A DNA stretch of 64,000 nt, taken from assembly GCF_900130015.1 (NCBI RefSeq), contig NZ_FQXS01000001.1, forward strand, positions 186,001 through 250,000, in the 5' to 3' direction. Below are positions 20,763 through 30,412 of the stretch, piece after piece. The number at the start of each line of letters is the position of its first letter. Position 1 is the first letter of the stretch. The notes under the pieces are model-generated. The model made no database searches, was not told where the DNA came from, and was given only the letters and a program-made list of their open reading frames with translations. The position numbers and the translations under genes are program-made. Source of the DNA: Desulfofustis glycolicus DSM 9705. Lineage in GTDB: Bacteria > Desulfobacterota > Desulfobulbia > Desulfobulbales > Desulfocapsaceae.

Positions 20763-21197
20763 TCAGACCGGTGTGCCGCTCGTGTGGGTCAGGCTGCAGG
20801 CCGGACATTCCGAGCCGACAGTCTTCAGGCTCTCCTCGATACTGAACTCGCCGACCAGCTGCCGCAGGTTCTCGCTGATATCATCGGGCACCGCGGCAAG
20901 CTTGAAGCCGGCGATATAGAAATCCGGGTTGCTATCCTGGCGGCACCAGCGACAAACCGCGTCAAACAGGATCTCCTGGCGGCCGGCCAGTTCCTTCGGC
21001 AGTTTCATGCGCAGCGTCAAGGCCCGCCCCCTTTCGACCGGCTTGTCGCAGACGAGCATCAGCCCGCGACTGGAGATGTCGACCAGGTGCCCGACGATGG
21101 TTTGGCTCTGCCCATCGAAGACCCGCAGGTAAAATACAAGGTGCCAGCGCTGCACCTTCCGCTTGTCGGCTTTCTTGGTTTTCTTCGCTTTTCTCAT
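20763..21197 (-). CDS. PilZ-domain protein with basic N-terminus
   Basis: The 144-aa protein starts with a lysine-rich stretch (MRKAKKTKKADKRKVQRWHL), then FYLRVFDGQSQTIVGHLVDI and DISSRGLMLVC. The latter match the PilZ D-x-S-x-x-G element with an upstream Arg-containing site. A late cysteine pair (ECPAC) and CRWCRQ are present but do not form an evident metal site. It likely reads cyclic-di-GMP. It overlaps nothing and precedes the UPF0280 gene by 13 bases in opposite reading order (both minus, PilZ downstream), so the two could be co-transcribed. Confidence 0.75.
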   Translation of the reverse strand: MRKAKKTKKADKRKVQRWHLVFYLRVFDGQSQTIVGHLVDISSRGLMLVCDKPVERGRALTLRMKLPKELAGRQEILFDAVCRWCRQDSNPDFYIAGFKLAAVPDDISENLRQLVGEFSIEESLKTVGSECPACSLTHTSGTPV

Positions 21198-21210
21198 GGT
21201 CTCCTGCGCC

Positions 21211-22059
21211 TCAGCTCAAGGGTACCAGCTCGATCGCACCAACCGCGCCCATCACATCCCCGCAGATCACGAGCACCCCGTCGATCGCCGGCAGCCGATC
21301 GGCTGCCGCCAAAACCCGCCTGACCATCTCATGCGGATCGGTGGAAGTACCAGCCTCGTTACCGAGTCGGGTGGCGGCGGCGTCGGCCGTCGTCGCCGAA
21401 TCGGCGACGACGGTCACCGAATCGGCTCGGCCCAGGCTGAGTGAATGACCGATGGTGCCCGATGACGTGCATACGCCCAGCGGCTGCTGCCGGGCCGAAA
21501 GGCGGAGACCGACCCGATTGCTCAGCGGCGACCGGCCGGCAAAAACGGCAATCGTGCAGGGCCGGGAACGCAGCAGAAAAATGTCCCCGCCGTTTTCAAC
21601 GATAACCTCTTTGCAGCCAGCTGCAACCAGTCCGTTACCTAAGTATTCGGCGACCGCTCCGGCGACGGCCGCCATCGGCCCGACACCGTATTGTTGAGCC
21701 GCGGCCAGCATGCGGCGGACGATCGGCGGCGCCAGCTCGTCGTCGGGCAGCGGCGTCAACGAGCCGGCAAAGTCCTCATGGTGCTCGATGTAGCGTTCAA
21801 GCTGCAGGCGACAGCCGGCGACGAGCTCCCCAGCCGGCCGCGTCACATCTCGATCAGCCAGGATCTGCAGATCTGTCTCCCGCAGCCGCACCTGGGTGGC
21901 AACCAATTCCGCCCGGTCAACCAGACCGCGATACGTCCGTTGGCGGTAGGATTGCGGATCTTTGCTGCTGCGGCCGGAACGGATCTTCATAGTGGTGCTG
22001 TCCGCAGACCACAACGGCGCACGGACAGCCGGCATACGCACGACGTTCGAGGATGGCAA
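21211..22059 (-). CDS. UPF0280 family (ApbE-like) protein
   Basis: The region GPMAAVAGAVAEYLGNGLVA, then VIVENGGDIFL and the later GVCTSSGTIGHSLSLGRADS match the UPF0280 family. This is a distant relative of the FAD:protein FMN transferase ApbE, common in methanogens and sulfate reducers; the biochemical role is not established. The start is unclear. The longest frame begins at TTG 22059, while ATG 21990 (MKIRSGRSSKD) fits the family length better but has no good ribosome site. It is followed by the PilZ gene and preceded by the CvpA-like gene, both on the same strand. Confidence 0.75.
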   Translation of the reverse strand: MPSSNVVRMPAVRAPLWSADSTTMKIRSGRSSKDPQSYRQRTYRGLVDRAELVATQVRLRETDLQILADRDVTRPAGELVAGCRLQLERYIEHHEDFAGSLTPLPDDELAPPIVRRMLAAAQQYGVGPMAAVAGAVAEYLGNGLVAAGCKEVIVENGGDIFLLRSRPCTIAVFAGRSPLSNRVGLRLSARQQPLGVCTSSGTIGHSLSLGRADSVTVVADSATTADAAATRLGNEAGTSTDPHEMVRRVLAAADRLPAIDGVLVICGDVMGAVGAIELVPLS

Positions 22060-22079
22060 ACCGTCATGGCCGGAGGTGC

Positions 22080-22679
22080 TCAGTCGGCCGGGGCGGCTTC
22101 CGGACCAGCCTGCCCCGCGGTGACTTCAGGAGCCAGCAGTGAGTTGATATAGTCCATTGAGATCGCCGGGGCATTCTGTCGCAGTGCTTCGCGGATATCC
22201 TCATCTCGAATTACCTGCCGGGTCACATCCGCCAAGCGGTTCAGGGTCGGACAACTCTGGCATGAACGCAGCATATCGTTTTCCGGCGCCAACAGCGTTC
22301 CCAGCACGATATGGAGCAAAATCACGACAATAAGGGCCTTGGCGCAGCCGAGCACGAGGCCGAGCAGACGATCGAACCAGGGGGTGATGGTTACCTGGAT
22401 CACCAGTGCCAGGCCCTTACCGAGCAGGGTCGCCAGGAGGAACGTGGCGATAAAAAGAATGGCATAGGCGCTGAGGAAAACCACCCGGGGACTATCCGAG
22501 ACATCCTGCAAAAATGGCAGCAACTGCTCATGATAGCGGCTGGCGGCAAAATATCCGAGGTAGAGGGCAAGCAACGGCACCACCTGCCCGAGAAAACCAA
22601 TCCACAACCCTCTGAGTGCCAGCAGCACGACGATGCTGAGAACGACGAAATCATAAGGGCTCAGATGCATACTTTCCAT
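22080..22679 (-). CDS. CvpA-family membrane protein
   Basis: I choose ATG 22679 (MESMHLSPYD), which has GAGGAG upstream; the longer frame to 22886 overlaps the divergent gene. The 199-aa protein has four hydrophobic segments (FVVLSIVVLLALRGLWIGFL; VPLLALYLGYFAA; VVFLSAYAILFIATFLLATL; ALIVVILLHIVLGTLLA) and a soluble tail. This is the CvpA/colicin V production arrangement, including the G-W-x-G-F loop. In Proteobacteria CvpA influences envelope homeostasis, but its molecular role is not known. It is divergent from the PPTase gene with a 112-base gap. Confidence 0.75.
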   Translation of the reverse strand: MESMHLSPYDFVVLSIVVLLALRGLWIGFLGQVVPLLALYLGYFAASRYHEQLLPFLQDVSDSPRVVFLSAYAILFIATFLLATLLGKGLALVIQVTITPWFDRLLGLVLGCAKALIVVILLHIVLGTLLAPENDMLRSCQSCPTLNRLADVTRQVIRDEDIREALRQNAPAISMDYINSLLAPEVTAGQAGPEAAPAD

Positions 22680-22791
22680 TGTCTCCTCTTGCACAACAGC
22701 GCAACAATCCATATCATGTGCTCGACACACGAAGCCTCCCATCTCATTATCAAGACGGTTTGAAATTGCAATCTCTTTTTCCTTCACAGCC

Positions 22792-23586
22792 ATGACCGAC
22801 ACCTCCGCCGAACTGAACGGCAAGCTCCTTTCCGACGACTTCCGCCTATTGCTGAGCTCACGGGCTCCCGGCAACAATCTGGCCACTGTTTTGAGCGACA
22901 GCCCGGCGGTAGGCGAACAGCAACTGACGCAACTCGTCGCTGCCTGGTTGACCGATCAAGAGCAGGATTATCTCGATCGTTTTTCCTTTGCCAAGCGCCG
23001 CAGCGAATGGCTCGCCGGCCGAATCTGCGCCAAACGCGCCGTCCTCGACCTGCTCGCCCGGCAAGCGACAGATCCGCTCGGCCCTCTGGATATCTCCATC
23101 CACAACGGCCCGAAAGGACGACCGTCCGTCGTTCTGGCCGAAACGCCCACCGAGATCGGCAAATTGGATATCTCCATCTCGCACTCTCACGGCAAGGCGA
23201 TCGGGATCGCCGGTTACGGCCTCTGCGGTGTCGACATCCAACACTTGAGCGACACTCTTTTTCGTGTTAAATCGCGTTTTTGCGACGAGTTCGAGACCGC
23301 ACTGCTGGAAACCATTCTGGAGAATGATCTCGTGCAACTCGGCCTGCTCTGGGTCAGCAAGGAGGCGATCCGGAAAAGTTTCAGCGATATTGCCCTGCTC
23401 GGTTTTCTCGAAATTCATCTGGAACGGATCACTGTCGACCGGGGTTATCGTCTGCTCAACTTCCGCCTCGGCGGACCGATGAGCCGGCTCGGCACCGTTT
23501 CGACCACCACCCATGTCCATAGCGCCTATGCCCTGGCAGTCTGCACCGTCGATGCAACGCGCCTGAAACATGCCGGAATTGCCTGA
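22792..23586 (+). CDS. 4'-phosphopantetheinyl transferase (Sfp type)
   Basis: The enzyme loads the phosphopantetheine arm of CoA onto carrier proteins of fatty-acid, polyketide or peptide synthesis. Characteristic elements are KRRSEWLAGRICAKRAV near residue 70, DISISHSHGKAIGIAG, GVDIQHL and WVSKEAIRKSF. Together these are the Sfp-type magnesium and CoA-binding motifs (GVD, WxxKEA). The length of 264 aa is typical. The gene overlaps mutM by 17 bases and is followed directly by it. No carrier-protein synthase gene is near, so it may serve general or distant pathways. Confidence 0.85.
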   Translation: MTDTSAELNGKLLSDDFRLLLSSRAPGNNLATVLSDSPAVGEQQLTQLVAAWLTDQEQDYLDRFSFAKRRSEWLAGRICAKRAVLDLLARQATDPLGPLDISIHNGPKGRPSVVLAETPTEIGKLDISISHSHGKAIGIAGYGLCGVDIQHLSDTLFRVKSRFCDEFETALLETILENDLVQLGLLWVSKEAIRKSFSDIALLGFLEIHLERITVDRGYRLLNFRLGGPMSRLGTVSTTTHVHSAYALAVCTVDATRLKHAGIA

Positions 23587-24400
23587 AGTAGAAGTCGTTC
23601 GGCGCGGCCTCACACACCACCTGCCCGGTCGCACGATCACCGGATACCAGAGCAGCACCAAACCGCTGCGCCGCAAAAGCCCCGACGAAAAGCTACGGCA
23701 GCTGCTGGTCGGGGCGCGTATCGAGGCGATCCGGCGGCGGGCCAAATACCTGCTGATCGATTTCGATAACCGGGCACTGCTCGTTCTGCATCTCGGCATG
23801 ACCGGCCGACTCGGGATGTTCCCCGCAACCGATCCGGTGCTGCCCCACGATCATCTCCGCTGGCGCCTTGACAACGGTCTGGAACTGCGCTTCAACGACA
23901 CCCGACGCTTTGGTTCCGTCATGCTCTTCTCCCGGCAGGAAGACGGTGACCCGGAAGATATCCTGTTCGCCGATACCGGACCGGAACCGCTCGGCCCACA
24001 CTTAACGGTGAGTTACCTGCTGTCCAGAGCACACGGCCGGTCCATGCCGGTCAAACAATTCCTGATGGATGGTCGCATCGTTGCCGGAATCGGCAATATC
24101 TACGCCAACGAAAGCTTGTTCGCGGCGGGTATCAGGCCGACCCGGCCGGTTGGCACGATCGGCCGTCGCCGCTGGCAGAGACTGCTCGACCGGATCAGGG
24201 CCACTCTCAACCGGGCCATTGCCTGCGGCGGCTCGACAATCAGTGATTTCTTCGGTACGACCGGGGAAGGTGGCTATTTCCAGGTCCATTTTTCCGTGTA
24301 CGGCAAGGCAGACCAGCCTTGCCCCCGCTGTCAGTCCCCGATTCAATCGCTCAGGCTGGGCGGCAGGTCGACCTTTTTCTGCCGCCACTGTCAGCGCTGA
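23570..24400 (+). CDS. mutM: Formamidopyrimidine-DNA glycosylase
   Basis: This base-excision repair enzyme removes 8-oxoguanine and cleaves the abasic site. After Met, the catalytic Pro-Glu begins [18 protein letters not shown]. The conserved K near residue 57 lies in [10 protein letters not shown], and [10 protein letters not shown] follows. The C-terminal zinc finger has four Cys (CPRC and FCRHC). The length of 276 aa is normal. It starts inside the PPTase gene and is probably translated through coupling. eno follows 190 bases later. Confidence 0.96.
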   Translation: MPELPEVEVVRRGLTHHLPGRTITGYQSSTKPLRRKSPDEKLRQLLVGARIEAIRRRAKYLLIDFDNRALLVLHLGMTGRLGMFPATDPVLPHDHLRWRLDNGLELRFNDTRRFGSVMLFSRQEDGDPEDILFADTGPEPLGPHLTVSYLLSRAHGRSMPVKQFLMDGRIVAGIGNIYANESLFAAGIRPTRPVGTIGRRRWQRLLDRIRATLNRAIACGGSTISDFFGTTGEGGYFQVHFSVYGKADQPCPRCQSPIQSLRLGGRSTFFCRHCQR

Positions 24401-24591
24401 ACAAACGACCGCTCTTCGGACCGACCAAGCCTCTTGGCGCCCCGGACTGTTACAGCCGTTCACTTTTGCCTGCTTGCCAGCGGCCGCAATCTTTGGTTTA
24501 TTGCACTATCATCCGGAGGATGAATACGTCCGGCTCACTTCATTCCCATTTTCAGACAGGTTTCAGGCCACCATACCAAAGGAGGGAGGTC

Positions 24592-25869
24592 ATGAGTTCA
24601 CGAATCGCCGCCATCGATGCTCTGGAGATTCTCGATTCACGGGGCAACCCCACCGTTCGGGTCTTTGTCGAACTGGAAAACGGCATCCGTTCCTGCGCTT
24701 CGGTTCCTTCCGGCGCAAGCACCGGAGAAAACGAGGCCATCGAACTGCGGGACAATAATTCCACCCGTTATAACGGCAAAGGGGTCCGCACCGCCGTCGA
24801 TAACGTCACCAAGATTATCGCCCCGGAGATTATCGGCATCAAAGCCGAGGACCAGGCCGTGATCGATCGGCTGATGATCGAACTGGACGGCTCGGAAAAC
24901 AAGGCAAACCTTGGCGCCAACGCCATTCTCGGAGTATCCATGGCCGTTACCCGGGCCGCCGCGGAATCACTTGGCATGCCGCTGTATCGGTATCTCGGGG
25001 GCAGCGGTGCCTGTCGCCTGCCGGTACCGATGATGAATATTCTCAACGGCGGTGCCCATGCCGACAACAGCGTCGACTTCCAGGAATACATGGCCGTACC
25101 CATCGGTTTCGACACCTTCAGCGAGGGGCTACGCGCCATCGCCGAGACGTTTCATGCACTGAAAAAACTGCTCAACAGTCGAGGCCTGGCGACCGGCGTC
25201 GGCGACGAGGGCGGCTTCGCACCCAATCTCGGCAGCAACGAAGAAGCGATGGAAGTGATCCTCGAGGCAATCGCCAAGGCCGGCTATCAACCCGGCAGTG
25301 ACATCGCGATGTCCCTGGACAGTGCTGCCAGCTCATTTTCTCCCGACCTCAAGTCGACATACGACCTGCAATGGTCCAAAGGCGGCGCCCTGACCAGCCA
25401 ACAGATGGTCGATCTGGTCTGCAAATGGGTCGCCGACTATCCCATCGTCTCCTGGGAAGACCCGCTGGCCGAGGGGGATTGGGACGGCTTCGCCCAGATC
25501 ACCGAGCGGATCGGAAATACGGTGCAGATCGTCGGCGATGATATCTTCGTGACCAATCCCCGCTATATCAAACAGGGTGTCGATTGGCTGACCGCCAATT
25601 CGGTCCTGATCAAGCTCAACCAGATCGGTACCGTCACCGAGACCATTGAGGCGATCCGGCTCTGCCGCGACGCCGGCTGGACATATGTAATTTCCCATCG
25701 CAGCGGAGAGACCGAAGACACTTTCATCGCCGACTTCGCGGTCGCCATGGACGGTGGACAAATCAAGACCGGTTCCGCGTCACGAAGCGATCGGGTCGCC
25801 AAATACAATCGTCTGCTGGAGATCGAACACCACCTCGGCCAGGATGCCAGATACTACTGGAAACGCTGA
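24592..25869 (+). CDS. eno: Enolase
   Basis: Enolase catalyses 2-phosphoglycerate to phosphoenolpyruvate. The start is ATG 24592 ([10 protein letters not shown]), with GGAGGG upstream, well inside a longer open frame from 24319. Diagnostic segments include [26 protein letters not shown], the metal-binding SLDSAASSF and [14 protein letters not shown]. The catalytic [11 protein letters not shown] and the C-terminal [18 protein letters not shown] are also present. The length of 425 aa is normal. A small gene follows 23 bases later, perhaps in the same transcript. Confidence 0.98.
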   Translation: MSSRIAAIDALEILDSRGNPTVRVFVELENGIRSCASVPSGASTGENEAIELRDNNSTRYNGKGVRTAVDNVTKIIAPEIIGIKAEDQAVIDRLMIELDGSENKANLGANAILGVSMAVTRAAAESLGMPLYRYLGGSGACRLPVPMMNILNGGAHADNSVDFQEYMAVPIGFDTFSEGLRAIAETFHALKKLLNSRGLATGVGDEGGFAPNLGSNEEAMEVILEAIAKAGYQPGSDIAMSLDSAASSFSPDLKSTYDLQWSKGGALTSQQMVDLVCKWVADYPIVSWEDPLAEGDWDGFAQITERIGNTVQIVGDDIFVTNPRYIKQGVDWLTANSVLIKLNQIGTVTETIEAIRLCRDAGWTYVISHRSGETEDTFIADFAVAMDGGQIKTGSASRSDRVAKYNRLLEIEHHLGQDARYYWKR

Positions 25870-25892
25870 TACGCTGTCAGGGAGAATCACCG

Positions 25893-26084
25893 ATGACGAA
25901 CCAACAGGAAAGACCCCCGCTCGACAAGGACAAAATAATTCCGGAACGCATGGCCGCGCTGCGTTCGCTGCCGGTAGAGATCAAGCAGCAGCTGACCGGC
26001 GAGGAGGCCCGGATCTTCCTTTACGGTGAACCGTTGCCGAAGGAACTGGCAAACAAACTCAAGGACTATCTCGAAGAAGCATAA
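25893..26084 (+). CDS. Small hypothetical protein, 63 aa
   Basis: ATG 25893 is preceded by GGGAGAATC, a usable ribosome site. The charged, helical 63-residue protein ([20 protein letters not shown], then [14 protein letters not shown]) has no cysteine or membrane segment. It lies between eno and lemA in the same direction. I do not recognise a family. Confidence 0.5.
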   Translation: MTNQQERPPLDKDKIIPERMAALRSLPVEIKQQLTGEEARIFLYGEPLPKELANKLKDYLEEA

Positions 26085-26136
26085 CCCGGACACCACTGCC
26101 CGAAAGAGCGGCATCTATCACCATGCCGGAGGATCT

Positions 26137-26724
26137 ATGTCACGAGTAATGAGATACATTCTGGTGTTGTCGTGTACGCTGCTGTTTACCGGATGCGGCT
26201 ACAACACCCTGCAGATGAAGGAAGAACAGGTATTCAAGGCCTGGGCCGATGTCGAATCGACGCTGCAGCGCCGGGCAGATCTGGTACCGAACCTGGTAGC
26301 AACGGTGAAAGGGTATGCCGCCCACGAGAAGGAAACCCTCGAAGCGGTCGTCAACGCCCGCGCCCGTGCCACGTCGGTGCAGATCTCTCCGGCCGACCTC
26401 AGCAACCCGGCGGCGATGGAACAACTGACCGCCGCCCAGGGCAGCCTGAGCTCGGCATTATCACGACTGTTACTGGTCGTCGAGCAGTATCCTGACCTGA
26501 AGGCCAACCAGAACTTTCTCGACCTGCAGAACCAGCTGGAGGGAACCGAGAATCGGATCAACGTCGCCCGGCAGCGCTATAATGCGGCCGTAGAAGACTT
26601 CAACGGCTCAATCCGCCGATTTCCGGAACGCTTGACCAATTCTCTTCTGCTCCATCTCGACCGCAAAGAATACTATAAGGCGGACGAAGGCGCCCAGCAG
26701 GTGCCGCAGGTCAATTTCAATTGA
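26137..26724 (+). CDS. lemA: LemA family lipoprotein
   Basis: The start ATG 26137 follows GGAGG by four bases, and the longer frame is rejected. The signal peptide [20 protein letters not shown] ends in a lipobox (FTGC), so the Cys is the lipidated residue. The mature part is the LemA coiled-coil domain: [20 protein letters not shown], then [20 protein letters not shown], typical of the family. Its molecular role is not well understood. It is followed by two TPM-domain genes, the common lemA-TPM neighbourhood. Confidence 0.92.
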   Translation: MSRVMRYILVLSCTLLFTGCGYNTLQMKEEQVFKAWADVESTLQRRADLVPNLVATVKGYAAHEKETLEAVVNARARATSVQISPADLSNPAAMEQLTAAQGSLSSALSRLLLVVEQYPDLKANQNFLDLQNQLEGTENRINVARQRYNAAVEDFNGSIRRFPERLTNSLLLHLDRKEYYKADEGAQQVPQVNFN

Positions 26725-26740
26725 AGCGGAGTCAGGGCTG

Positions 26741-27628
26741 GTGCGACTGCGCATGAACACGCCTCGTTGGATCCGGCTGACGACCGCGCTGCTGGTCATC
26801 CTGTTCATCCCGCTGACGCTTGGCGCCCGGCCGGTCCCCAAACTGACCGGTCGGGTCAACGATTATGCGGGGATGCTCGCTCCGGCCACGGTCAAACAGC
26901 TTGAAACGGTGTTGGTCGACCTGGAAAAGAGCGATTCCACCCAGATCGTCGTACTGACGATCACCTCGCTCGACGGCGACAGCCTGGAAGACTTTTCCCT
27001 GCGCGTCGTCGAGGACTGGCAGATCGGCCGGCAAGATCTGGATAATGGCGCCCTGCTGCTGATCGCCCGCGATGATCGCAAGCTGCGCATCGAAGTCGGT
27101 TACGGTCTGGAAGGAAGCCTGACTGACCTGGTTGCCGGGCAGATCATTCGCAACGTGATCACGCCGCAGTTTCGTCTCGGCAATTTCGACCAGGGCGTCA
27201 TCGACGGCGCCGGCGCCATGATCGCCGCAGTGCGCGGCGAATTCCAAGCACCGACCAGTGGGCAGCGCCGCCAGGGGGCCGGACAAGACCCCGGTGGCCT
27301 GATCACGGCCCTGCTCTTTCTCTTTTTCATTTTCGGCTCGATGTTTCGCCGCAACAAACCGCTGGCCGCCGGTGCCGGCGCCATTGCCGCGCCACTGATC
27401 GCCCTGCTGCTGTTCGGCATCACCGGCCTGCTGCTCCTTCTGCTCATCCCGGCAGGCGCACTCGGGGGGCTGGTCGCCGCCTCGCTCAACGCCGGTTCTC
27501 ATGTCGTCCGAAGCGGCGGACTCGGGGGCTGGCATCGTTCCGGCGGCGGTCTGGGAGGTGGCGGATTCGGCGGGTTCAGCGGCGGTGGCGGCGGTTTCGG
27601 CGGCGGCGGGGCATCGGGCAGCTGGTAG
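26741..27628 (+). CDS. TPM-domain membrane protein with Gly-rich tail
   Basis: GTG 26741 is nine bases from GGAG; ATG 26753 (MNTPRWIRLT) is an alternative start. An N-terminal signal or anchor (LTTALLVILFIPLTLGARP) precedes the TPM domain (residues 35-165), which includes LTGRVNDYAGMLAP and GQIIRNVITPQFRLGN. Two further hydrophobic segments (LLFLFFIFGSMF; LIALLLFGITGLLLLLLIPA) anchor it. The C-terminus is glycine-rich (GGGFGGFSGGGGGFGGGG), as in YgcG-type proteins. TPM domains are phosphatase-like and are found in photosystem or membrane protein maintenance. It is co-transcribed with lemA and the next gene. Confidence 0.85.
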   Translation: MRLRMNTPRWIRLTTALLVILFIPLTLGARPVPKLTGRVNDYAGMLAPATVKQLETVLVDLEKSDSTQIVVLTITSLDGDSLEDFSLRVVEDWQIGRQDLDNGALLLIARDDRKLRIEVGYGLEGSLTDLVAGQIIRNVITPQFRLGNFDQGVIDGAGAMIAAVRGEFQAPTSGQRRQGAGQDPGGLITALLFLFFIFGSMFRRNKPLAAGAGAIAAPLIALLLFGITGLLLLLLIPAGALGGLVAASLNAGSHVVRSGGLGGWHRSGGGLGGGGFGGFSGGGGGFGGGGASGSW

Positions 27629-27633
27629 GTACG

Positions 27634-28284
27634 ATGCATACCCTGGCAGAAAAATTCCTTTCTCCCGACGAGCGGCAGCGTATTACGCACTGCGTGCAAC
27701 AGGCGGAAAAACAGACCTCTGGAGAAATCGTGCCGATGGTCGTCTCAGCCAGTCACGACTACCCGCTGGCACCGGTGACCGGCGCGGCCCTGGTGGCGCT
27801 GCCGACAGCCGTGCTGCTCACCCGCCTGATCGGCGACACCTTCTGGGTCGATTTTAACCGGATGTGGCTGTTCATCACCGGTTTCTGCGTCGTTTTTCTG
27901 CTCTGTCAGCAGATCATCAAACGATTCCCCGCTCTACTGCGCCTGTTTCTTTCCCAGCGCCAGGCGGAAGAGGAAGTGCGGCGAGCCGCGACGATGGCCT
28001 TTTTTACCGAACAGCTCTACAAAACCAAGGCGGATAACGGCATTCTGCTCTACATCTCCGTTCTCGAGCAACGGGTGTGGGTCCTCGGTGACCGCGGCAT
28101 CAATGAAAAAATCGACCGGCAGCGCTGGCAGGAAATCGTCTCACTGGTCACCGACGGGGTCAAAACCGGGCACCAATGCGAGGCCATCTGCGCAGCCATC
28201 GCACGGATCGGTGAGATCCTCGAACAGGAATTCCCGATCGAGGCCGACGATAAGAACGAGTTGCACAACCTGATCGTCCGCTGA
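27634..28284 (+). CDS. TPM-domain protein, second copy
   Basis: The 216-aa protein starts with the TPM part (SPDERQRITHCVQQAEKQTS, then GEIVPMVVSASHDY). It has two hydrophobic segments (LVALPTAVLLTRLIG; LFITGFCVVFLLCQQII) and a cytoplasmic half carrying NGILLYISVLEQRVWVLGDR and GEILEQEFPIEADDK. This is a shorter, differently arranged relative of the preceding protein; paired TPM genes next to lemA are a common arrangement. It begins only five bases after the previous stop. The role is unknown beyond a likely membrane-quality function. Confidence 0.8.
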   Translation: MHTLAEKFLSPDERQRITHCVQQAEKQTSGEIVPMVVSASHDYPLAPVTGAALVALPTAVLLTRLIGDTFWVDFNRMWLFITGFCVVFLLCQQIIKRFPALLRLFLSQRQAEEEVRRAATMAFFTEQLYKTKADNGILLYISVLEQRVWVLGDRGINEKIDRQRWQEIVSLVTDGVKTGHQCEAICAAIARIGEILEQEFPIEADDKNELHNLIVR

Positions 28285-28400
28285 CCTATCCCGCCATCTG
28301 CTTGCCGAAGAAAAAGAAAGAGAGTAAAGTGGCTGAGTTATTGTCTTAACCTGGGCGTTCAGGCGGACGCCCCCGCTCACGAAAAACGAGGAGAGGCGCG

Positions 28401-30299
28401 GTGCCGCACTCTTTTTTTGCCGGGAAACATATCCTCATCACCGGTGCCACCGGGGGACTCGGTTCGGCCTTGGTGAAACAACTGAGCGAGCCGGCCGGTC
28501 TGCTGGTCCTGCACGCTCGATCATCCAGTCGCCTCGAACAATTGGCAGACTCCTTGCCGAACGGCACCAGGGTTATCACCATCACCGCCGATCTCTCGGT
28601 ACCGGGCGAAGCCGCCAGGCTGGCCGATCAGGCCCTCGTGGAGGCCGGACACCTCGATCTGGTCTTCAATAACGCCGGCCTCGGCTATTTTGCCCTGATC
28701 GAAGAAGCCGAAGAGGCGAAAATCCGCTATCTCTTTGAAGTCAATACGTTTGCACCGCTCCTGCTGATGCAGACGCTGCTGCCGACAATGATCATCAGGG
28801 GAACGGGACGCATCGTCAATATCGTCTCCAGCGCCGGCCGGGTGCCGATACCGACGGTCGGTGTCTATGGCGGCAGCAAATCGGCGCTGGCTGTCATGGC
28901 CAATACCATGCGGTTGGAGCTTGAGCCGAAAGGAATCGAAGTTGTCAATATCTACCCGGGAACGGTCAACAGCTCATTTGAACGGAATGCCATGCGCGAA
29001 GCGGCTCGTCCGGGGCTCTGCCCAACGGTCGATTGCGGCGCTGCCGAGGAGGAAATCGCCAACCAAATCATCCATGCCGCCGCCGGCCCGGCCGGTGAGG
29101 TGTGGCTGGAGCGCACCGGTCGTCTGCTGGCGCTGGCAGCGATCGCCTGGCCCACGGTCGTGGACAATCGTTTAAAACACCTCCGAGACAAGACGCTCAG
29201 CCAGACAAATCGGCTCAAGCCTCAAGAATTCAGACGCTGGCGGCTCTGGCAGCTGGAGTCGACCATTGCCTGCAATCTCAGGTGTATCATGTGTCCCTGG
29301 GAAGGTGTGCGCCGGTGCGCTCCAAATGGTGGGCACATGGGCGAGGAAGTCTGGCAGGCGTTGCTGCCGTACCTGGGAGATGTAAAATCAATCGATTTTA
29401 CCGGCGGCGGCGAACCGCTCCTCCAGCCGAACCTGTTGACCTGGATCAGGCAAGCCAAGGCCGCCGGCTGCGACGCCGGTTTTCTGACCAACGGTCTGCT
29501 GCTCAACGACGCGATGATCGACGCCCTGCTCGACACCGGGATGAACTGGATCGGTTTTTCCATCGACGGGGCGGACAAAACCACCTATGAAGCGATCCGG
29601 AAAGGCGCAGATTTCGATCGGGTCTGCGCCAACATCAAAACACTCACCTCGCGACGAATCGATCGCCGCCCGCTGGTAATGATCAATTTTGTCATCATGA
29701 GTATGAACCAGCACCAGCTGGAAACGATCATCGAATGTGCCGCGCAGCTCGGGGCCGATCAGGTAAACTTTAAACAATGCGACGTTATCCGCGGCGAACA
29801 TGGCGCCGCATTCGGATTGTTTGCCGACAAGGAGACAAAACAGATTCGGCACCTCGAGAAGGCATTGAAAAAGGCAACACGACTGGCCCGCAAACGCGGT
29901 ATTCGCACAACCTCCTTTTCATTTACGCCCGAAGAATTACCGGTTTGCGATCAGGATCCACGGGACTCGCTGTTTATTCGGCATGACGGTTCCGTCGCAC
30001 CGTGCATTAACCTGGCGATCGGCGGTCCCTCTCGATTTTTCGGCAAGAAGATCACCTTCCCCACCGTGCATTACGGCAGACTTCCCGAAACGGATCTGGA
30101 ATCCTTGTGGCACAGTGAAACCTGCACTTTTTATCGACGCCGGTTCGAGCAGCGAGTCAACGCGCACGACCAGACACTGAGCAACGCCGATATCGGCCGC
30201 GACCTGATCAAGATGAAGGAGGCCTTTCAGGCGGCAATCGAGGCAATGCCCCAGGCACCGGAAGGGTGTCGCCACTGTCATTATCTCTATGATGTGTAA
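28401..30299 (+). CDS. SDR oxidoreductase fused to a radical SAM/SPASM-type domain
   Basis: The start is GTG 28401, with GAGGAG seven bases upstream. The 632-aa protein has an N-terminal short-chain dehydrogenase (about 8-250). It carries the NAD(P) motif TGATGGLG (14-21), NNAG (90-93), the catalytic Ser in SSAG and YGGSK (Y156, K160). A radical SAM domain follows with CNLRCIMCPW (cysteines 291, 295, 298). GGGEP-type SAM-binding residues are in FTGGGEPLLQP, and late cysteines (APCINLA; EGCRHCHY) resemble a SPASM auxiliary cluster site. A combined reductase and radical enzyme acting on one substrate is inferred; the substrate is unknown. It stands between the TPM genes and a histidine phosphatase. 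Confidence 0.85.
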   Translation: MPHSFFAGKHILITGATGGLGSALVKQLSEPAGLLVLHARSSSRLEQLADSLPNGTRVITITADLSVPGEAARLADQALVEAGHLDLVFNNAGLGYFALIEEAEEAKIRYLFEVNTFAPLLLMQTLLPTMIIRGTGRIVNIVSSAGRVPIPTVGVYGGSKSALAVMANTMRLELEPKGIEVVNIYPGTVNSSFERNAMREAARPGLCPTVDCGAAEEEIANQIIHAAAGPAGEVWLERTGRLLALAAIAWPTVVDNRLKHLRDKTLSQTNRLKPQEFRRWRLWQLESTIACNLRCIMCPWEGVRRCAPNGGHMGEEVWQALLPYLGDVKSIDFTGGGEPLLQPNLLTWIRQAKAAGCDAGFLTNGLLLNDAMIDALLDTGMNWIGFSIDGADKTTYEAIRKGADFDRVCANIKTLTSRRIDRRPLVMINFVIMSMNQHQLETIIECAAQLGADQVNFKQCDVIRGEHGAAFGLFADKETKQIRHLEKALKKATRLARKRGIRTTSFSFTPEELPVCDQDPRDSLFIRHDGSVAPCINLAIGGPSRFFGKKITFPTVHYGRLPETDLESLWHSETCTFYRRRFEQRVNAHDQTLSNADIGRDLIKMKEAFQAAIEAMPQAPEGCRHCHYLYDV

Positions 30300-30412
30300 C
30301 CCGCCAGTGTAGAGATGAGCAGATCGAATGGCGGTTACAAAATGATTGCGGCGAACAGCAGCGCAGCCCCGGCCGGTAGAACCGACTGGTCGGCACAACC
30401 GGACTTTCAATC

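Noticed and set aside
26026-26136. Upstream extension of the lemA frame
   Set aside because: It overlaps the small gene ending at 26084 and lacks a ribosome site; the lipoprotein signal starts at 26137.
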